From positions 455,809 to 519,808 of the forward strand of contig VYZB01000095.1 of the NCBI GenBank assembly GCA_013397455.1: DNA of 64,000 nucleotides, read 5' to 3'. The notes below the pieces were generated by a model that was not told where the DNA came from, did not search any database, and was given only the letters and a program-made list of their open reading frames with translations. Shown in pieces: positions 46,550 through 58,924 of this stretch. Source of the stretch: Crotophaga sulcirostris (taxonomy: Eukaryota > Chordata > Aves > Cuculiformes > Crotophagidae). The number at the start of each line of letters is the position of its first letter. Position 1 is the first letter of the stretch. A program made the position numbers and the translations under genes.

Positions 46550-49500
46550 TATGTGTAAAGTGATCCAAAATGAGCATTTGTGACACAAAACCCTCTGTCT
46601 GGCGTAGGGAATGAAGTGTAAATTACCAGGGTGAATTCATCCCTCAGCCTGCTTTGCTCAATGGGTGTGGGCCATGTCCTGAATTTCTTTGTCTCTATGT
46701 GTAAATAGGTCCCCAGTATTGCAGTTTAGGCTGTTTTCCAAACCAGGTGATGACTCTTTTTGGGATACTGTCCAAAATCTTACAGACATTGCAACCTTTT
46801 CTCATTTTGATTGGAAAAAAAAATACCTTGAAAGAGTCATGTCTTTTATGGTGTTGTTGGCAGTGAGGTGTGGAGACAGGTATAGGTGTCCTCAGCTGGC
46901 TGGGATGAGCTACATGAGGGTTTCTCAGCATACCAACCTCTGCCACAGCTCAGCACGTGGTGTGAGACCTCCAGAGAACAAATCAGTGCTGCCCCTGAAG
47001 AGCAGCCAGTGAGCAGGTCTTCACAGCAGGAACCTTTTTCTTCTGGCTCTCTGGAAGTGGGGTGGCTTCCTCCCATCCAGGTGATGCTGCCTTAAGAAAA
47101 CAGGCCCTGAGAGAAAGGCTTTAATTTCTTTACATGAGTATTAGCCGAGGTCTTGCTGCTCTTCCCCTCAAAGGCATTGGGTCTATTTTGTGAGTCTTTT
47201 GGGAGTCTGAATTACTTATCTCTGTGAAACCAAACTGTAGGAAAGGCTAGTGCAGCTCTGAATGGCTTGTCCCTCTTTGTACAGAGAACAGTCCTGGTGC
47301 TCCTTTTCTCCTGTGACACACAGTTCAGACCTCATCTAGTGAAGCTCTTTTTCGTGTTAGCTACCCTCGCAGCAGTGAAAGGGCTGTCTGATAACCAGGG
47401 AATCTACAAATACCAAATGAAATACAACTTTGTGTGAATGAATAGCCAAAATGATTCATTAAAAATACATGAACACAGATGGCTGTGGAGCAAGAAAGTC
47501 ACAGCTGTTAATTCTTTTACAATTCTTGTGAATGTGTTTTAGCTAAGGTGCCTGAGCCACCTCCTAAAGACATAAAGGGAGAACAGGAAACCTCCTGCCT
47601 TTAAGGGAAAAGCACAACAGGAGATGTTGTTCTGCTGTAATTCATGTGGGGTGTTGCACTAATCTGTAAAGCACAGCCATGCATTCACATCCCAAAAGGG
47701 AATAATTTTTTCACAATAACAATTCTGCCTTGACTGGCTTTACTGCTATTTTTAAAAGTGTTTGTTGTGGTGAAAGCGTATATTTTTTTGGTGCTGGCAA
47801 ATAAGAATGTTGAATGCTAGTTTCAGCCAAGATAGTGATTCTCAGAGACTGATGCAGCTCTTCAGATGTCTCAGTAGCTAGACACCACTCTTTCCAAGCC
47901 TGTGTGGGGGAAAAAAAGAAATGAGATTAAACATTAATGAAGGTAATAGAACTTCTAGTACCTTCATGCAAACACCAGTGTTTGTCAGATCCAAAGAGAA
48001 ATGATTTGTATTTTTCTTTCAGGAGGCCAAATTATGGTTCTCTTTAATCAGAATAGCTCATCAGTTCTCTGTCAGTTTTGTCCAGGTGCTGGGAAACTCC
48101 TGCGAGAGCAGCAAGCAGACAGTGCGAGTGACATTTGCTTCCTGAGGGAGGGGCTATGTTGAAAACCTGCGTGTTGTGGGTGGTGAGGTTGCCACTTTCT
48201 AAATAGCGCACAAATAATTGCAACATTAGCTTTTGGATTTGTACGTAATCTTCTGCAGATATGTATCCTTAGATGATTATAATACATTATACAAAACTGG
48301 TTCAGCTGTTGTTGTGAGCTATGGGAGATTTTTACTTTGACAGGCTTTTCAAAGCACATTTCAAAGCTCAGAATTTATTATTCTATAGCTATTCCAGTGA
48401 AAGGATTTATATGCATGTTTCCTGAAGTTGTTTTGTATTAATTCTTCAGCTGTCATGTAAACAGTAGCAATCTTAGTAACAGTAGATATCTTAGTGACTG
48501 TCTTTAAGCTGTTACTGGAGGACTCACTTAAGATGTATTTTTAAAGTATTCTTCACCCCACGTTACAATCACAAATATACAGAGCAAATGTAACAAACTA
48601 TGTATTTCTCCATTTTACAATAATGGCACTCAAGACCTCCAAAAGAAGAAGAGAAGATATCTCAAGTTAAAACACTGTCTGCCAAAACTAGCATTAGTGG
48701 TAGCATGAGAAAGCTGACACAAATGGGATTAGTGTTGCTGTTATTAAGAATGCAGTTAGGACTCATATAGAGTGGGGATTCTGTAGTGGTGGTGCAAGAG
48801 TACTCACTATTCAGCTGAAAGATTTATAATGCACATGAAATATAAATAAAAACACATTTATAGCATGTAATAGCACAGATGTGACAAGCCCATCGAGATA
48901 CTGTTTTAGCAGCCAAAGCTTATTAAGTCAGTCTGAAAGAAACTGCTTGAAAAATCCAAACTGTTCCTTTTTTTCAGCTGAATATTTTATCTCTGTGCTT
49001 TAACAAGCAAGATTAATCATTGGACTTCCAAGAGAGTCTTCTGAGCATCTTATATATTCTGTGTATTTTTTTTCCTAGGATGTAGCTCAAAACTTTCCCA
49101 AATTTGAGAACTTAATGTAAAACTTGAATCATAATCACAAGGTGAATAGCTAATCAGGAACTAAAAGTAACTCTTGGTGTTAATCTACATTGTTGCTTTC
49201 TGTCAATACCAATGAAGAAAATTTGAAAAGAGTAGAGTAACCAGAAGGAGGAGACAAATGCATCACCTTCAATCTTGTGATCATAGCTATTTTGACAATA
49301 GAAACATATTTTTCCTACTGTTGCTGTACAATTAATTTAAGCAAGTTAATGATATCCTTATTGGCTAATTGAGAGGTGTGGAGATGGCAGCGTGAACATC
49401 CTTGCATTTATGTCTTGTATGCAGAACCGTACCCACTTCTAGTTTGCTTCTGAGTAACATTTGAATCAAGAAGTATATACACTAAACCCCACAATGTGTT

Positions 49501-52500
49501 GGATCAAGCACACATTTTTTTCACTGCAAAACAATTTGTTGGAAAAAACTTTGCCTCTGCTGTTCTTTCCCTATAATGTAGAAGACAGTATTATTATGGA
49601 ATTAGAGAGCTGGAAACGTAAAGGGATCCCTTCCCCTATTCCCACCTTTCATCAGTGTGCCTGGTGCAGCGGGTGCTTCATTGCACAGAATGGGGAGCAT
49701 CACGTATCGTCCTCTGCCAACCTCGAGTCTGCATTTAGAGCTTCATATTGGTCTGCTCCATTGCTTTTTGTGGTTTGTGATTTGAATGTGTTGGGTGCTT
49801 GGCAGTGTCATTACTCTGATTAGTAAACATTGAAGGTATGAGCACTTGGGCACCAAGTGAACACGTAGATGTTTTTGAGGACTTCAGGCTGACTGGCTCT
49901 GGCAGAGCTGCATCTCACTGCCTGCTCTCAGGCTGTAGATGCACATTTCTGGCTTTCACATTCCTGGTGATGGATCAAAATCACCATCGAGAAGTAAAGT
50001 GCCTGATTTTAACTTGCTCTGTTCAGTTACTTAGGAGGGAAGGAGAGTTCTGTTTACAATATTTCACATATTTGTTGATGTTACCCACTCACCATGCTGG
50101 ATCATATCTTTCTGAATGCGACTGTGTGCTCCTACCAGATCTTGTATGCGGTGGCAGCATCCTGGGCTTTGTTTGTGCTCATCTTTGTGGCAAGGATCAA
50201 ACAAAGTTGGAATTTTTTTCCCCTGAATATTGTTCTGTTCAGCTTACGACCAAAAATCCTAAAGGTGTTCATATGAATAGGGGCTGATTTCTTGTTACTA
50301 TCTTTTACTGCTGTAGGAACAAATGGACTAGATAGTGCCTCTTGAGTCAGTGAGACCAGCCCTCTATGCTGCAGCAAACATATCGTGTATATGTCAGGCT
50401 TTATTTTCTTGTGTGTTTCCTTTAAATTTCATAGCTGGTAGCAGAGTAATATCTTTCCAAATGTTTTATTGTCAGGAAAACAAAGGCTAGCTCCATCTTT
50501 GCTAAATTTGCAAAGACTTAAAGAAAATCCATTTATCTCCTGACACCAGCTTTCTATACTCCCTTAATTTATAGGATTGTCCATTAAATGGCTGATTAGC
50601 TTTGTATCCTTTATATGTGCTTCAGCAGTAGCAGTGTCTTTAAAGTTTGCAGAGATTTGTGTTTGCCTGCTCTTATTTCTGGTACTTCACTTGATTTTGT
50701 TTATATACCCTCTTTCTTGTTCACTTCATTTATTGCCAGGCTAACCATGTGACATGATCGAGGATCTGTCAGTGTTCGAAGTATTTAAAAATTAGCACAT
50801 GATTCCTTTGTATAAAGAAGGAAACTGCTGAATTTCTAGCTCTTTAAATTCTTTTCTCCTCCTCAGAACTCACCTTCTCCCCTGCCCCAATCTGCTATTT
50901 CTTCCCTCGCAAACAGCAGGTGGAGCATGGTATACCCGTGGCCAGTGAGGGGCCAGTGTTTATCTGTGTAATTCCTCTAAAATGATCAACGTAGTCCTAG
51001 AAATCCTGAGATGGCCAGAGTTTTGAGAGGTAAATGTGTGTGACCTCATATTATAGTGGGCTCTGCATAGAAGATTGAGAGGTTTTTGTGTTTGAAGTCA
51101 AGTACCTATGAGACTACAACACAAGGCAGTGAGTTTCTCATGAGAGGGAACTCTGCAGTCTGTCCATCTCTTTTCTGGTGAGCACCCTCAGTTGCTCACA
51201 AAGGAAAAAAGAAAATTTCCTCTCCTTCCAGAAGTATCCTTTGGACCTGTTCAGCTCTTCTGAAGGGAGCTTAACACCAAACTGTGGACAACTGTGTCAG
51301 GTAGTTACTGTGTGTCGTTGAGTTAGCCCTGTGCCTCTTTGAGAGACTGCCGGGGTGCATCGCTGATGTCTTTGTGCTCTGGCATATTGCACAAATAGAG
51401 AACAGATGTTTTAGTCCATGACTGGTAGTTGGTGGTACAGCAGCACAGTTCCTGTATATGCAGTGTCAAATCAAAACAAAGGAATTTTGAATGAAAGTAA
51501 CTAATTGTAAGCAATTTGCAACACTTTGGACACACGCTACTGCTCAGAGCTGATACCAGAATAAAGCAGTGGTGTTTATGGAAGGCTTTCAATGAAGGAA
51601 TTCTGGAATTGTTTAAGCTTTGCCAAGTCAAAATTCAATGATATGCTATTCTCTAGTGCAAACAGCATATGTACTGAACTGCATATGCAAATAGGATTCT
51701 CTTCAGCTGAGAGAGATTTCTCTCCACATTTCTTCTGTCTGAAACAGGTTGGGACATAAATGCACACAGTGATCTTGGCTGGTCAAAGTCGCTGTAAAGG
51801 AGCCCTGAATCCTGTATGTCTTTCACCACTAGATTAAATTGCTCTTCCATTCTAGGGGAGGTGGAATATGGTGTGGTGCTGCAATTGTTTTTGTTTGTTT
51901 TTAATAACTAGCTTTAAGGCAATAACAGGCAGGCAGTGTCAGTCTGATGTATTCTGGTTTGATTTCAGGCATTACACAAGGGAACAGACTATTTCCACAT
52001 CTCCCCCTAGAGCTCTTTAGCAACAACAGCAGCAATAATAATAACAATCCAAGTTATTAAAAAAAGAAAACAAAGAAGAAAACATCATCCCAGTTCCCTT
52101 AAGGAGCAGCACAAAGCCATGGTGAAGGTCCTAGGACTGGGCATCTTTGCTCCCAGTGTAAGAATAGTGCAAGTAAATCAATATACAATTGTTGAACAGT
52201 GGGCACTTCTGATATTCAGGAGAGATGGGTTTTCTTTCAGTTGAGGAAAAATACTAGGCTTTTCACCAAAAAGGTCATCTTCTCAACCCTTGCCTATGTA
52301 GAAAACTAATTTTTGCCTGTGCTCACTAGAATGAGTGTTGAGAGAATTTGTGGAATTGCAGTGACTTGGACTAATGCCCAGGGTGGCTACTTGGGAAAAG
52401 GCAGGTGGATACCATAGGGGCTGGGTATGTCTCACCTGAAGTGATGGCTCAGAAGCTTAAAAAAGAGGAATGACAAATGTCAACAGAAGAAGGCCTGATG

Positions 52501-52685
52501 CCTTTTTAGCGGGAGAAGGGTTAGTGCGTTGGCAGGAGAGTTCATGAACTGCCAGTATAGTAGGCTGGGAGTAATGCTGATGCCATATGCTGTGTCTTAA
52601 CACCAGTATCTGTACCCAGAAAATGATGCAGACTTACCTTTTAGCTGAGTGAATCTGACTGGACGTCTTACATAGCTTTAGTTAG
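46550..52685. other. Long non-coding stretch
   Basis: No gene recognised. It contains an exon-like block at 48023-48145 (listed separately), a GC-richer stretch at 46.86-47.10 kb with mutually exclusive frames, and a cluster of open frames at 49461-50287 (120 and 149 codons). The 149-codon frame is Cys-rich with no domain and is partly covered by a frame with one hydrophobic segment. A short imperfect CAA/CAG/AAT run lies at 52019-52047. Confidence 0.5.
48023..48145 (+). other. Exon-like open block (unproven)
   Basis: The acceptor TGTATTTTTCTTTCAG (ending 48022) is followed by 40 open codons to TGA at 48143-48145. A weak internal donor, CAG|GTGCTG, lies at 48085/48086. The peptide begins EAKLWFSLIRIAHQF and is not recognised. 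A run of this length is common by chance. Confidence 0.12.
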
Positions 52686-52689
52686 ATCT

Positions 52690-52736
52690 TTTCTTTCCTT
52701 TCTGTATTTCTTTCTTTCTTTTTTTTTTTTTTTTAA
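52690..52736. repeat. TTTC microsatellite and poly-T tract
   Basis: TTTCTTTCC is followed by TTTCTTTCTTTC and then about 17 T, ending at TTTTAATC. It is a simple-sequence tract, likely length-variable. Confidence 0.85.
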
Positions 52737-52739
52737 TCT

Positions 52740-55700
52740 AAAATGATTAAAAAGAGAACCTCTAGGCTCTTTTGAGCTGGAAATCTCAAAGAGGGCACAA
52801 TTTTGGATTTTCTGGGTGCTTATTGGGTATTGTCTTTGTGTGGTGAAACAGACAGGAGGTTAAAAGAGGACTTCAGGTGAGGGGGAGCAGTGGTGGAGGG
52901 AAAGATTGTGCAAATTGTGCTGTCTCAGCATAAACTTGTATTTCTTCAGAGCAGAAACAGCAGAAATGAAACTTCCCTCATCAGATAGGAGGACGGTGGT
53001 AGCATTACAGAAATAGTAAGAGCATATGATCTTTTTTTTCCATTGAGAACCCAATGTGGGGATAAGGCTTGTACATCATCCTCTGATTGTGTAGCTAAGT
53101 AGGAAGAGGGGGAAAAGGTGGTATCGCAGTGGACAGATCCAGGTGCAGAGCCATTATGTTGTAGATTGTGGCAGACATGGATGTTTTTTCTGACTAATGT
53201 TTAAGCCGTCATCTGCATCCCTGATGCCATCATAGGCAGAAAATTTTTTTGTATCACTGTTTGTCCTGATGAATTGCATTAATTGTGAAGTTTTTGCATT
53301 GATTTGTTTGGGTTGACTTTCTCTCCTCAGAGTTTTTGAGGCAATTAGTTACCTAAGAGTTAAAAAAAACCCCTATTTTGCAGTGAATATGTGTTGGGTA
53401 TGGCTGGACTGTCAACTGACAATTATGCTAATGGAAAGGACTTAAAAACCAAATTTGAAGTGTACAGATTAGTGAGCATGGTTGTTGTTTAATTAGTGTT
53501 TTAACATGTGCACTGTGGTATGATTCAAATGCCCTAAAAGGCCCTTCTCTGACTGTGTTTCCACCTGTAGGCATTTTACCTTATATGAAAATATTGCAGA
53601 AATGCAGGTGCTGCCTAAAATAACCAATGTAATTTTTCAGATTGAGAGAGGCAAAAAAATCTTTTTCTTTCTTGTTTTAACCTTCTGCTTATTCTTCAAA
53701 ACAAGGCATTAATCAATGATGATAGAAACTTCTACTTTTAGGGCTGTCAATGTTTATAGCTTTGGGTTTAATAGCAAGGACATAAATATATACTGTTCAT
53801 TACATTTTTGCTGTTATTTGCTCATCATCCACAGCATCTGATATTATCATAACTCTTTGGTTCAAGCTATTAAAGTTATGGTTTGTAGCTCACACTGACA
53901 CGAAGCGGACAGAGAGCCATAAAAGCAAAAAACCCTCATAGATTGAGATTCAACCATTAGGTAGTATTGGTCATTTTCTTGCTATTCACATAGCAGCTTT
54001 AATCTTGGTAGACAGTATTTCTAATCTTCGTTTCTTATCCTCACCCTGACTTGATAGGGTTTGAAGAAGAGGTGACTTGAAGCTGTGCTTGCTGCTGGCC
54101 ATTGTGATGCCCACCCCAGTTCTGGGCTGGGCTAGTAAAGCTCCTCTGGGTCATGTATTTAGGAGGACGTTCTTCAAAGTGGAAAATTTTTGTAAAGAAG
54201 CTTTCTGTCTCTCTATATTCAGCTCTGCCTGGGAAATTCCTCCAGTGGGGCCCTACCTTTTTATCTTTATTGAGAGCACTCCTTGCTGTCAATACTTTGG
54301 CCTGTTTACAAGTGAGTGGGTAGAAAGATAATGAACTAATAGAACTAGTTTACCAATTACAGGTGGCCAATGAGAAAATAAAGCTTCAGTTGAGACTTGT
54401 CAGGGTGAGAATGATCTGAGATGGTGAGTTCATGGGTATAAATCATTCATCTTTTGGCAGAAGATGCTTGGCTTCCTTCAGCTATGGCTTGAAATTACTA
54501 GCAAGAAATTCTAGATCAAATTTTGATCTGATTTTAACTACATTGATTCTTGTGGTGTTACCAGGCTCTGATACAATATGTCCTGACCTTTGTACTGTAG
54601 TGGAAAGAATCCTTACTCATATGGGCCTTGAAAAAAATCTACTACCTTTAGTTAGTTTTGAACTAACTTCTAAGGTCTACTGGCCGTTTCATACTCTAAA
54701 TCCGTTTAAATTTCTGTTTACCTCCTGTATTTCAGAACATAAATTTACAAAGAATATCAGTGCTCTTACACCTACCCCCCTTCAGAATTAGTCAGTCAGT
54801 TGTTGGCAGACTTACTTTTGCTGGGGTTTCCCAGCTTTCTGCAAATAATCCAGGCTTATCCCTAAATAGCCTAATTCTGTGTCAGTGCATTTGAGGATTT
54901 ATTCTAGTCTCTAATATTTTATGTGACTATCAAACAAAATAAGACATCCTCAAAAAAGCAGTCTTTACACAAATTTAATTGTATTCCTTTCCAATGAAGT
55001 AGCACATTAAGCAGCTTCAGAACAAGTTTGATTCATATTTCAAGTAAGGTGTTATTCTTTGTAAGCTGCTAAATGCTTGTAGTAACTCCGCTTCACGAAG
55101 AGGAACCAGAAGTAAATGCATTTCCCATCTCTTTCTAGCAGTGCACTTGCTACCTAGTCATCTGAACTGATACCTTAAGACTCTCTACGGGGACTATGGG
55201 GTCCTTTTTGTATTTGTCCTATTTATGTGTCATCAATAGTGTGGTGACTCAATCCTGGGTCAACCTGAAGTCCATAAAACCCAGTCTTTTCTCTTTAATC
55301 GTGCCATTTAGAAGATGCTTCTGAAATGCATATACAGGCCATCTCTGTTGGCTGAGTTAGTCCTTGCAAGTTCTGGCAGTTGACAGTTTGGGAACTTCCT
55401 GAGCTGGCAGGGCTGCCTCCTTCTCAGTCTTCTGTTCATTCAGACTTGCATTGTAATTCCCAAGCAATGATTATCATCTGACTGCATCGATTGTTTTGCA
55501 TTATTCAGTTTTTTCTTTGTCAAAACCTGTCTCTTTTTTTTCTCCCCCCCCCCCTTTTTAATGACTATTTTTGTCTCACTCTCTGGGTAGCTCAACCATC
55601 CTCATGCTGTTTTTTATCATTTCATTACTATACTCTTCTGCTACTGCCTTTCCGTAGACTTTGCCAATGTGTACTCTAAGTAAACAAAAATTGTTATGAT

Positions 55701-58700
55701 TCAGTAAATAATGGCTGTGACCTCAGGAAGATGTGAGAGTAGAAGCTCAATGCTTCACCTTCTTTTCTAATAACTGTCCTCTAAAAGTTGTTAGGTTCCT
55801 GTACCACTCGTGGGTGAGATTGGGCACTCTTAGTTCAGATCTGTGGAAGGATATTTACATGTATCTGTGTCATGTGCTGAAGCAAATAGCATTTTTCAGC
55901 AAAAATTCTTATATTGTAAAATACTTGTTCTTCAAAACTGCAACTTTAGGTGAGGAGTGGGGAGCTGAGGATGTCTTTTGCTTTGTGTCTGAATGTTTTA
56001 AGATTCAGGAAGGATTTCCTGGCTGAAGGGAGATGGTGAGAGCTACCTGTGAAGAGCCTGAGGAGGCTGTGATCTGAAACTCCATGCATATTCTGTGGTC
56101 AGTACTCTGCATTTTGGCTCCTTCTGTACAAAAAGTTACATGTTACTTGGACTGAGAGTGTGTGTACTCCTATGGAGAAGGGACTTGCTTGGGATGTGCA
56201 TCTGACTTAAATCTTTGGTCAGTCAAGTTCTGTTCTCTGTGATGTCTGGGCTTTGTCTTGACAAGCAAAGCAAGTTCCTCTTTGTCAGGGTTTTTGTGTG
56301 TGTGTGAAACAATAACTGTTCTTGGATTGTCCTGATGGCTACAACCACACTCTGAGGTGGGAAGGATGTTCTATTCTCTTGCATGTGTGTGTGCACACCT
56401 GTGCACTTCTGTTCAGGTATCCTTCCCAGCTTCAGCAACAGTCACTGAATTTTTCTGCCTTCTTCTATTTGTTATTTTAACCTCAGCCTGTTCTTTGTCC
56501 TGTTGAGATGAGAGCTTTACACTGAGCAAGGCCAGAGCTGTAACTGCTCATTCTGAAGGGTCCTCAGGACCATGGTGTGACACACAGCTGCTGAAGTGAG
56601 GCTCTTCCTGCTGCTGCACTTTGGCATTCATTTCTTCTTTTCCTGTTCTTGCTGATGGTGTTACTACAGAATTTGTGTTTCAGTACCACACAGAGGACAA
56701 TGTTTGCTTTGAAAGAGACTAGAAAAGTCTTAGAGGAGAGATGAAACACCTCACTGTGTGTCCTGGCACGTGTGGGGGTCTGATGTGTCAGCGGTTCCCT
56801 TCTCCTTGCTCCTCTCTTCCTGAGAAGACAGTGAAATGATGGAACCTGTTGTGTACTTGGCTGTAATGTTTCCGTATTCCTGGGGGTCAACATTTAAACA
56901 AGTGTACTTTTGTGGCTGTGTGTGTGAAGAAGCTTGGTTGTGCAGAAAGGAGCAAAGAAGACAGGGACAAGATCACTGCAGTCATTGGCTGAATGAGAAG
57001 ACTACAGATGCTTTATTTAATGCAAGTGTGTTTTTTAGCTGGTCACCTTCTGTCCTGGCTGAATTCCTTTTGACCACCAGTTGGCAGTCCTGAAAATGTG
57101 CCCCTCTGTAGAGAGACCTCCCACAGGACTGCTGCTCCTGAGAAAGGGCAAACTTCAAATTGGCCCAAGATGAGGAAGAATCAGCTAAAATACAGAGGCT
57201 GTGAAAGGCTTGCACTTGCTGTTTTTGTAATTTGGTCAAAATGTATTTAAAATTTATTTTTAGTACTTTTTCAGGTGAACAATATGCTTGGTTGCTGACT
57301 GTGTAAATATAAATTGTGTTCACATTTGTTTTTAACTGATGATTGTTGTTACCTGAACTGATCAACCAGGAAAGTGAGAGAGGGATGAGAGATATTTGAG
57401 GGATTTGTGGAATAGTTTAAGTAAAAACAATATTATGAGGTACTTTGCTGAGGTCCATTGCTACTGTTTGTGGGTTGGCACATGGGTAACCTGAGTATGA
57501 AGCAGGTCTCCTCCTCCTACAGTGGAAAGGACAAAAATCTGAACTGCATTTTTAAGGGAAACCTTGTTGCCTCAGATGTTGGTGATGACTTGAGGTTTAA
57601 AGCTGTCCTGGGAATATGCACAAGCCCTTTGGCAGGCACTTGTTATTTAGGAGAATTACTGCATTTTGAGCTTGTGTGCCCCTGCTGATGGCACCAATCT
57701 CCATGTTAGGAGACAAAGTACCAGCTGTGCCTGGTCCTGTTTATGCTACTTTAGCCACATGGATGTTCATCCATTTAATTTGGAAATATTTCTCTGCGCT
57801 CATCAGCAGCCACATGCAGGCAACTGAAATTGCCACATTTATTCTGACTTAGTTTTGAAAGAGACAGATGCTACATTACTGTAAAACGTGGTGAAAGGGT
57901 TTTCTAGCTTTGGTTTTGTTTCTCATTTGTGTGTCAGTGTTTGATATATAAGCTATTAATGCTGATGAGTGAAGCTACTTTTCTTCAGCGAGGTCTGCTC
58001 CTCCTCCCATAAAGTCGAGGAAAGCTTCCACTGGGGGACTGGTGCCACTTATGCTTAGGCAAAGGATGTAGGAACTGTACTGGGACTCAGGAAGGAGAAG
58101 AGTTGGCACGTGACTCACAAGTACAAGCAGGTGTATTATGTGGTGGTTATTACTTTTCTTAATAAGGTGACATTTTCCCCAGTCTGGAAAGGATTTAAAA
58201 GAACAATGCTGGTTGTGCACATGTCTGAAGGTGTATAACCTTCTCTCTCCTCCGGGCACATGGTACGTGTGCTGCTTCCAGTGCAGGTATTTTAAGGTGA
58301 GAAATAGAAAATCTTGTCTAAAGTGCAAGCCTTGCACAACTGCTTCTCTTGTCATGCCTGATCACATTTATGGCTGTGGTGCACAGCTTTGCAGCATGAT
58401 GCTAACGCCTTATTCCCACTCCTTGACCTCATGAACAAGCTGTGTGTGGAGCTTGGGGTCACCAACAGGGACAGGGAAATGTATCACTGTACTGCTTACC
58501 AGAGCTCTAGGACCCAGAGGACTGTTAATGCAGGCACAGCTATGTCCCATACCTGAAGGGCCACTCACATCACCTTTATATAGTATGAAACTCTGCAATT
58601 GTTTGTATTAGGAAAGCTAGTACTTAAGGTGCTTAATGAAAAGCCTTGCTGGACTGGGATGTGAAGGGCATGCTGTAGTGTCTGTCAGAAAATGCCTGTG

Positions 58701-58845
58701 GAGAAGAGAGGCAGAGCCTATGTTGAAACTATTACCCCCTGCCACCCCCTTTTAATGTCTCCTTCATTGTGCCTTTGGGATTTGCCTTAAATCTGCTTTC
58801 TGTGGCACCTTATTTGCTTCTATGTATTGTGTTTAGCAGTTCTTC
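52740..58845. other. Long non-coding stretch
   Basis: No gene or transposon recognised. Simple runs include T8 then TCTC then C11 at 55534-55556, and GT repeats near 56294-56305. The open frames of 119-127 codons (54432-54791 +, 56982-57365 -, 57975-58355 -) lack domains. The 84-codon + frame at 54077-54331 begins with a hydrophobic, signal-like stretch but is opposed by an equally long minus frame. Confidence 0.5.
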
Positions 58846-58851
58846 ATAATG

Positions 58852-58919
58852 TCACGTTTGGCTGGTGGATAGGGCTAGATGATCTCCAGAGGTCCCTCCC
58901 AGCCTCAGTTATTCTGGAA
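58852..58919 (+). mobile_element. CR1 LINE 3' end fragment
   Basis: GGGCTAGATGATCTCCAGAG, GTCCCTCCCAGCCTCAG and TTATTCTGGA match the CR1 3' terminal consensus (ggactagatgatctccagaggtcccttccaacctcaac.attctgtga). About 65 bases remain, and the copy is 5'-truncated with no coding part. Confidence 0.88.
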
Positions 58920-58924
58920 TATAG

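Noticed and set aside
45763..46563. 266-codon + strand open frame, the longest in the window
   Set aside because: It lies wholly inside the pyrimidine-rich tandem repeat, where stop codons can hardly occur. Several other frames of the same tract are open too, and the product is low-complexity Ser/Pro/Leu/Phe.
49838..50287. 149-codon + strand frame rich in Cys
   Set aside because: No recognisable domain, overlaps other frames, and has no promoter or splice context. Composition looks like translated non-coding DNA.
54077..54331. Frame starting with a signal-peptide-like hydrophobic stretch
   Set aside because: The minus strand is equally open over the same bases, and nothing downstream resembles a mature secreted protein.
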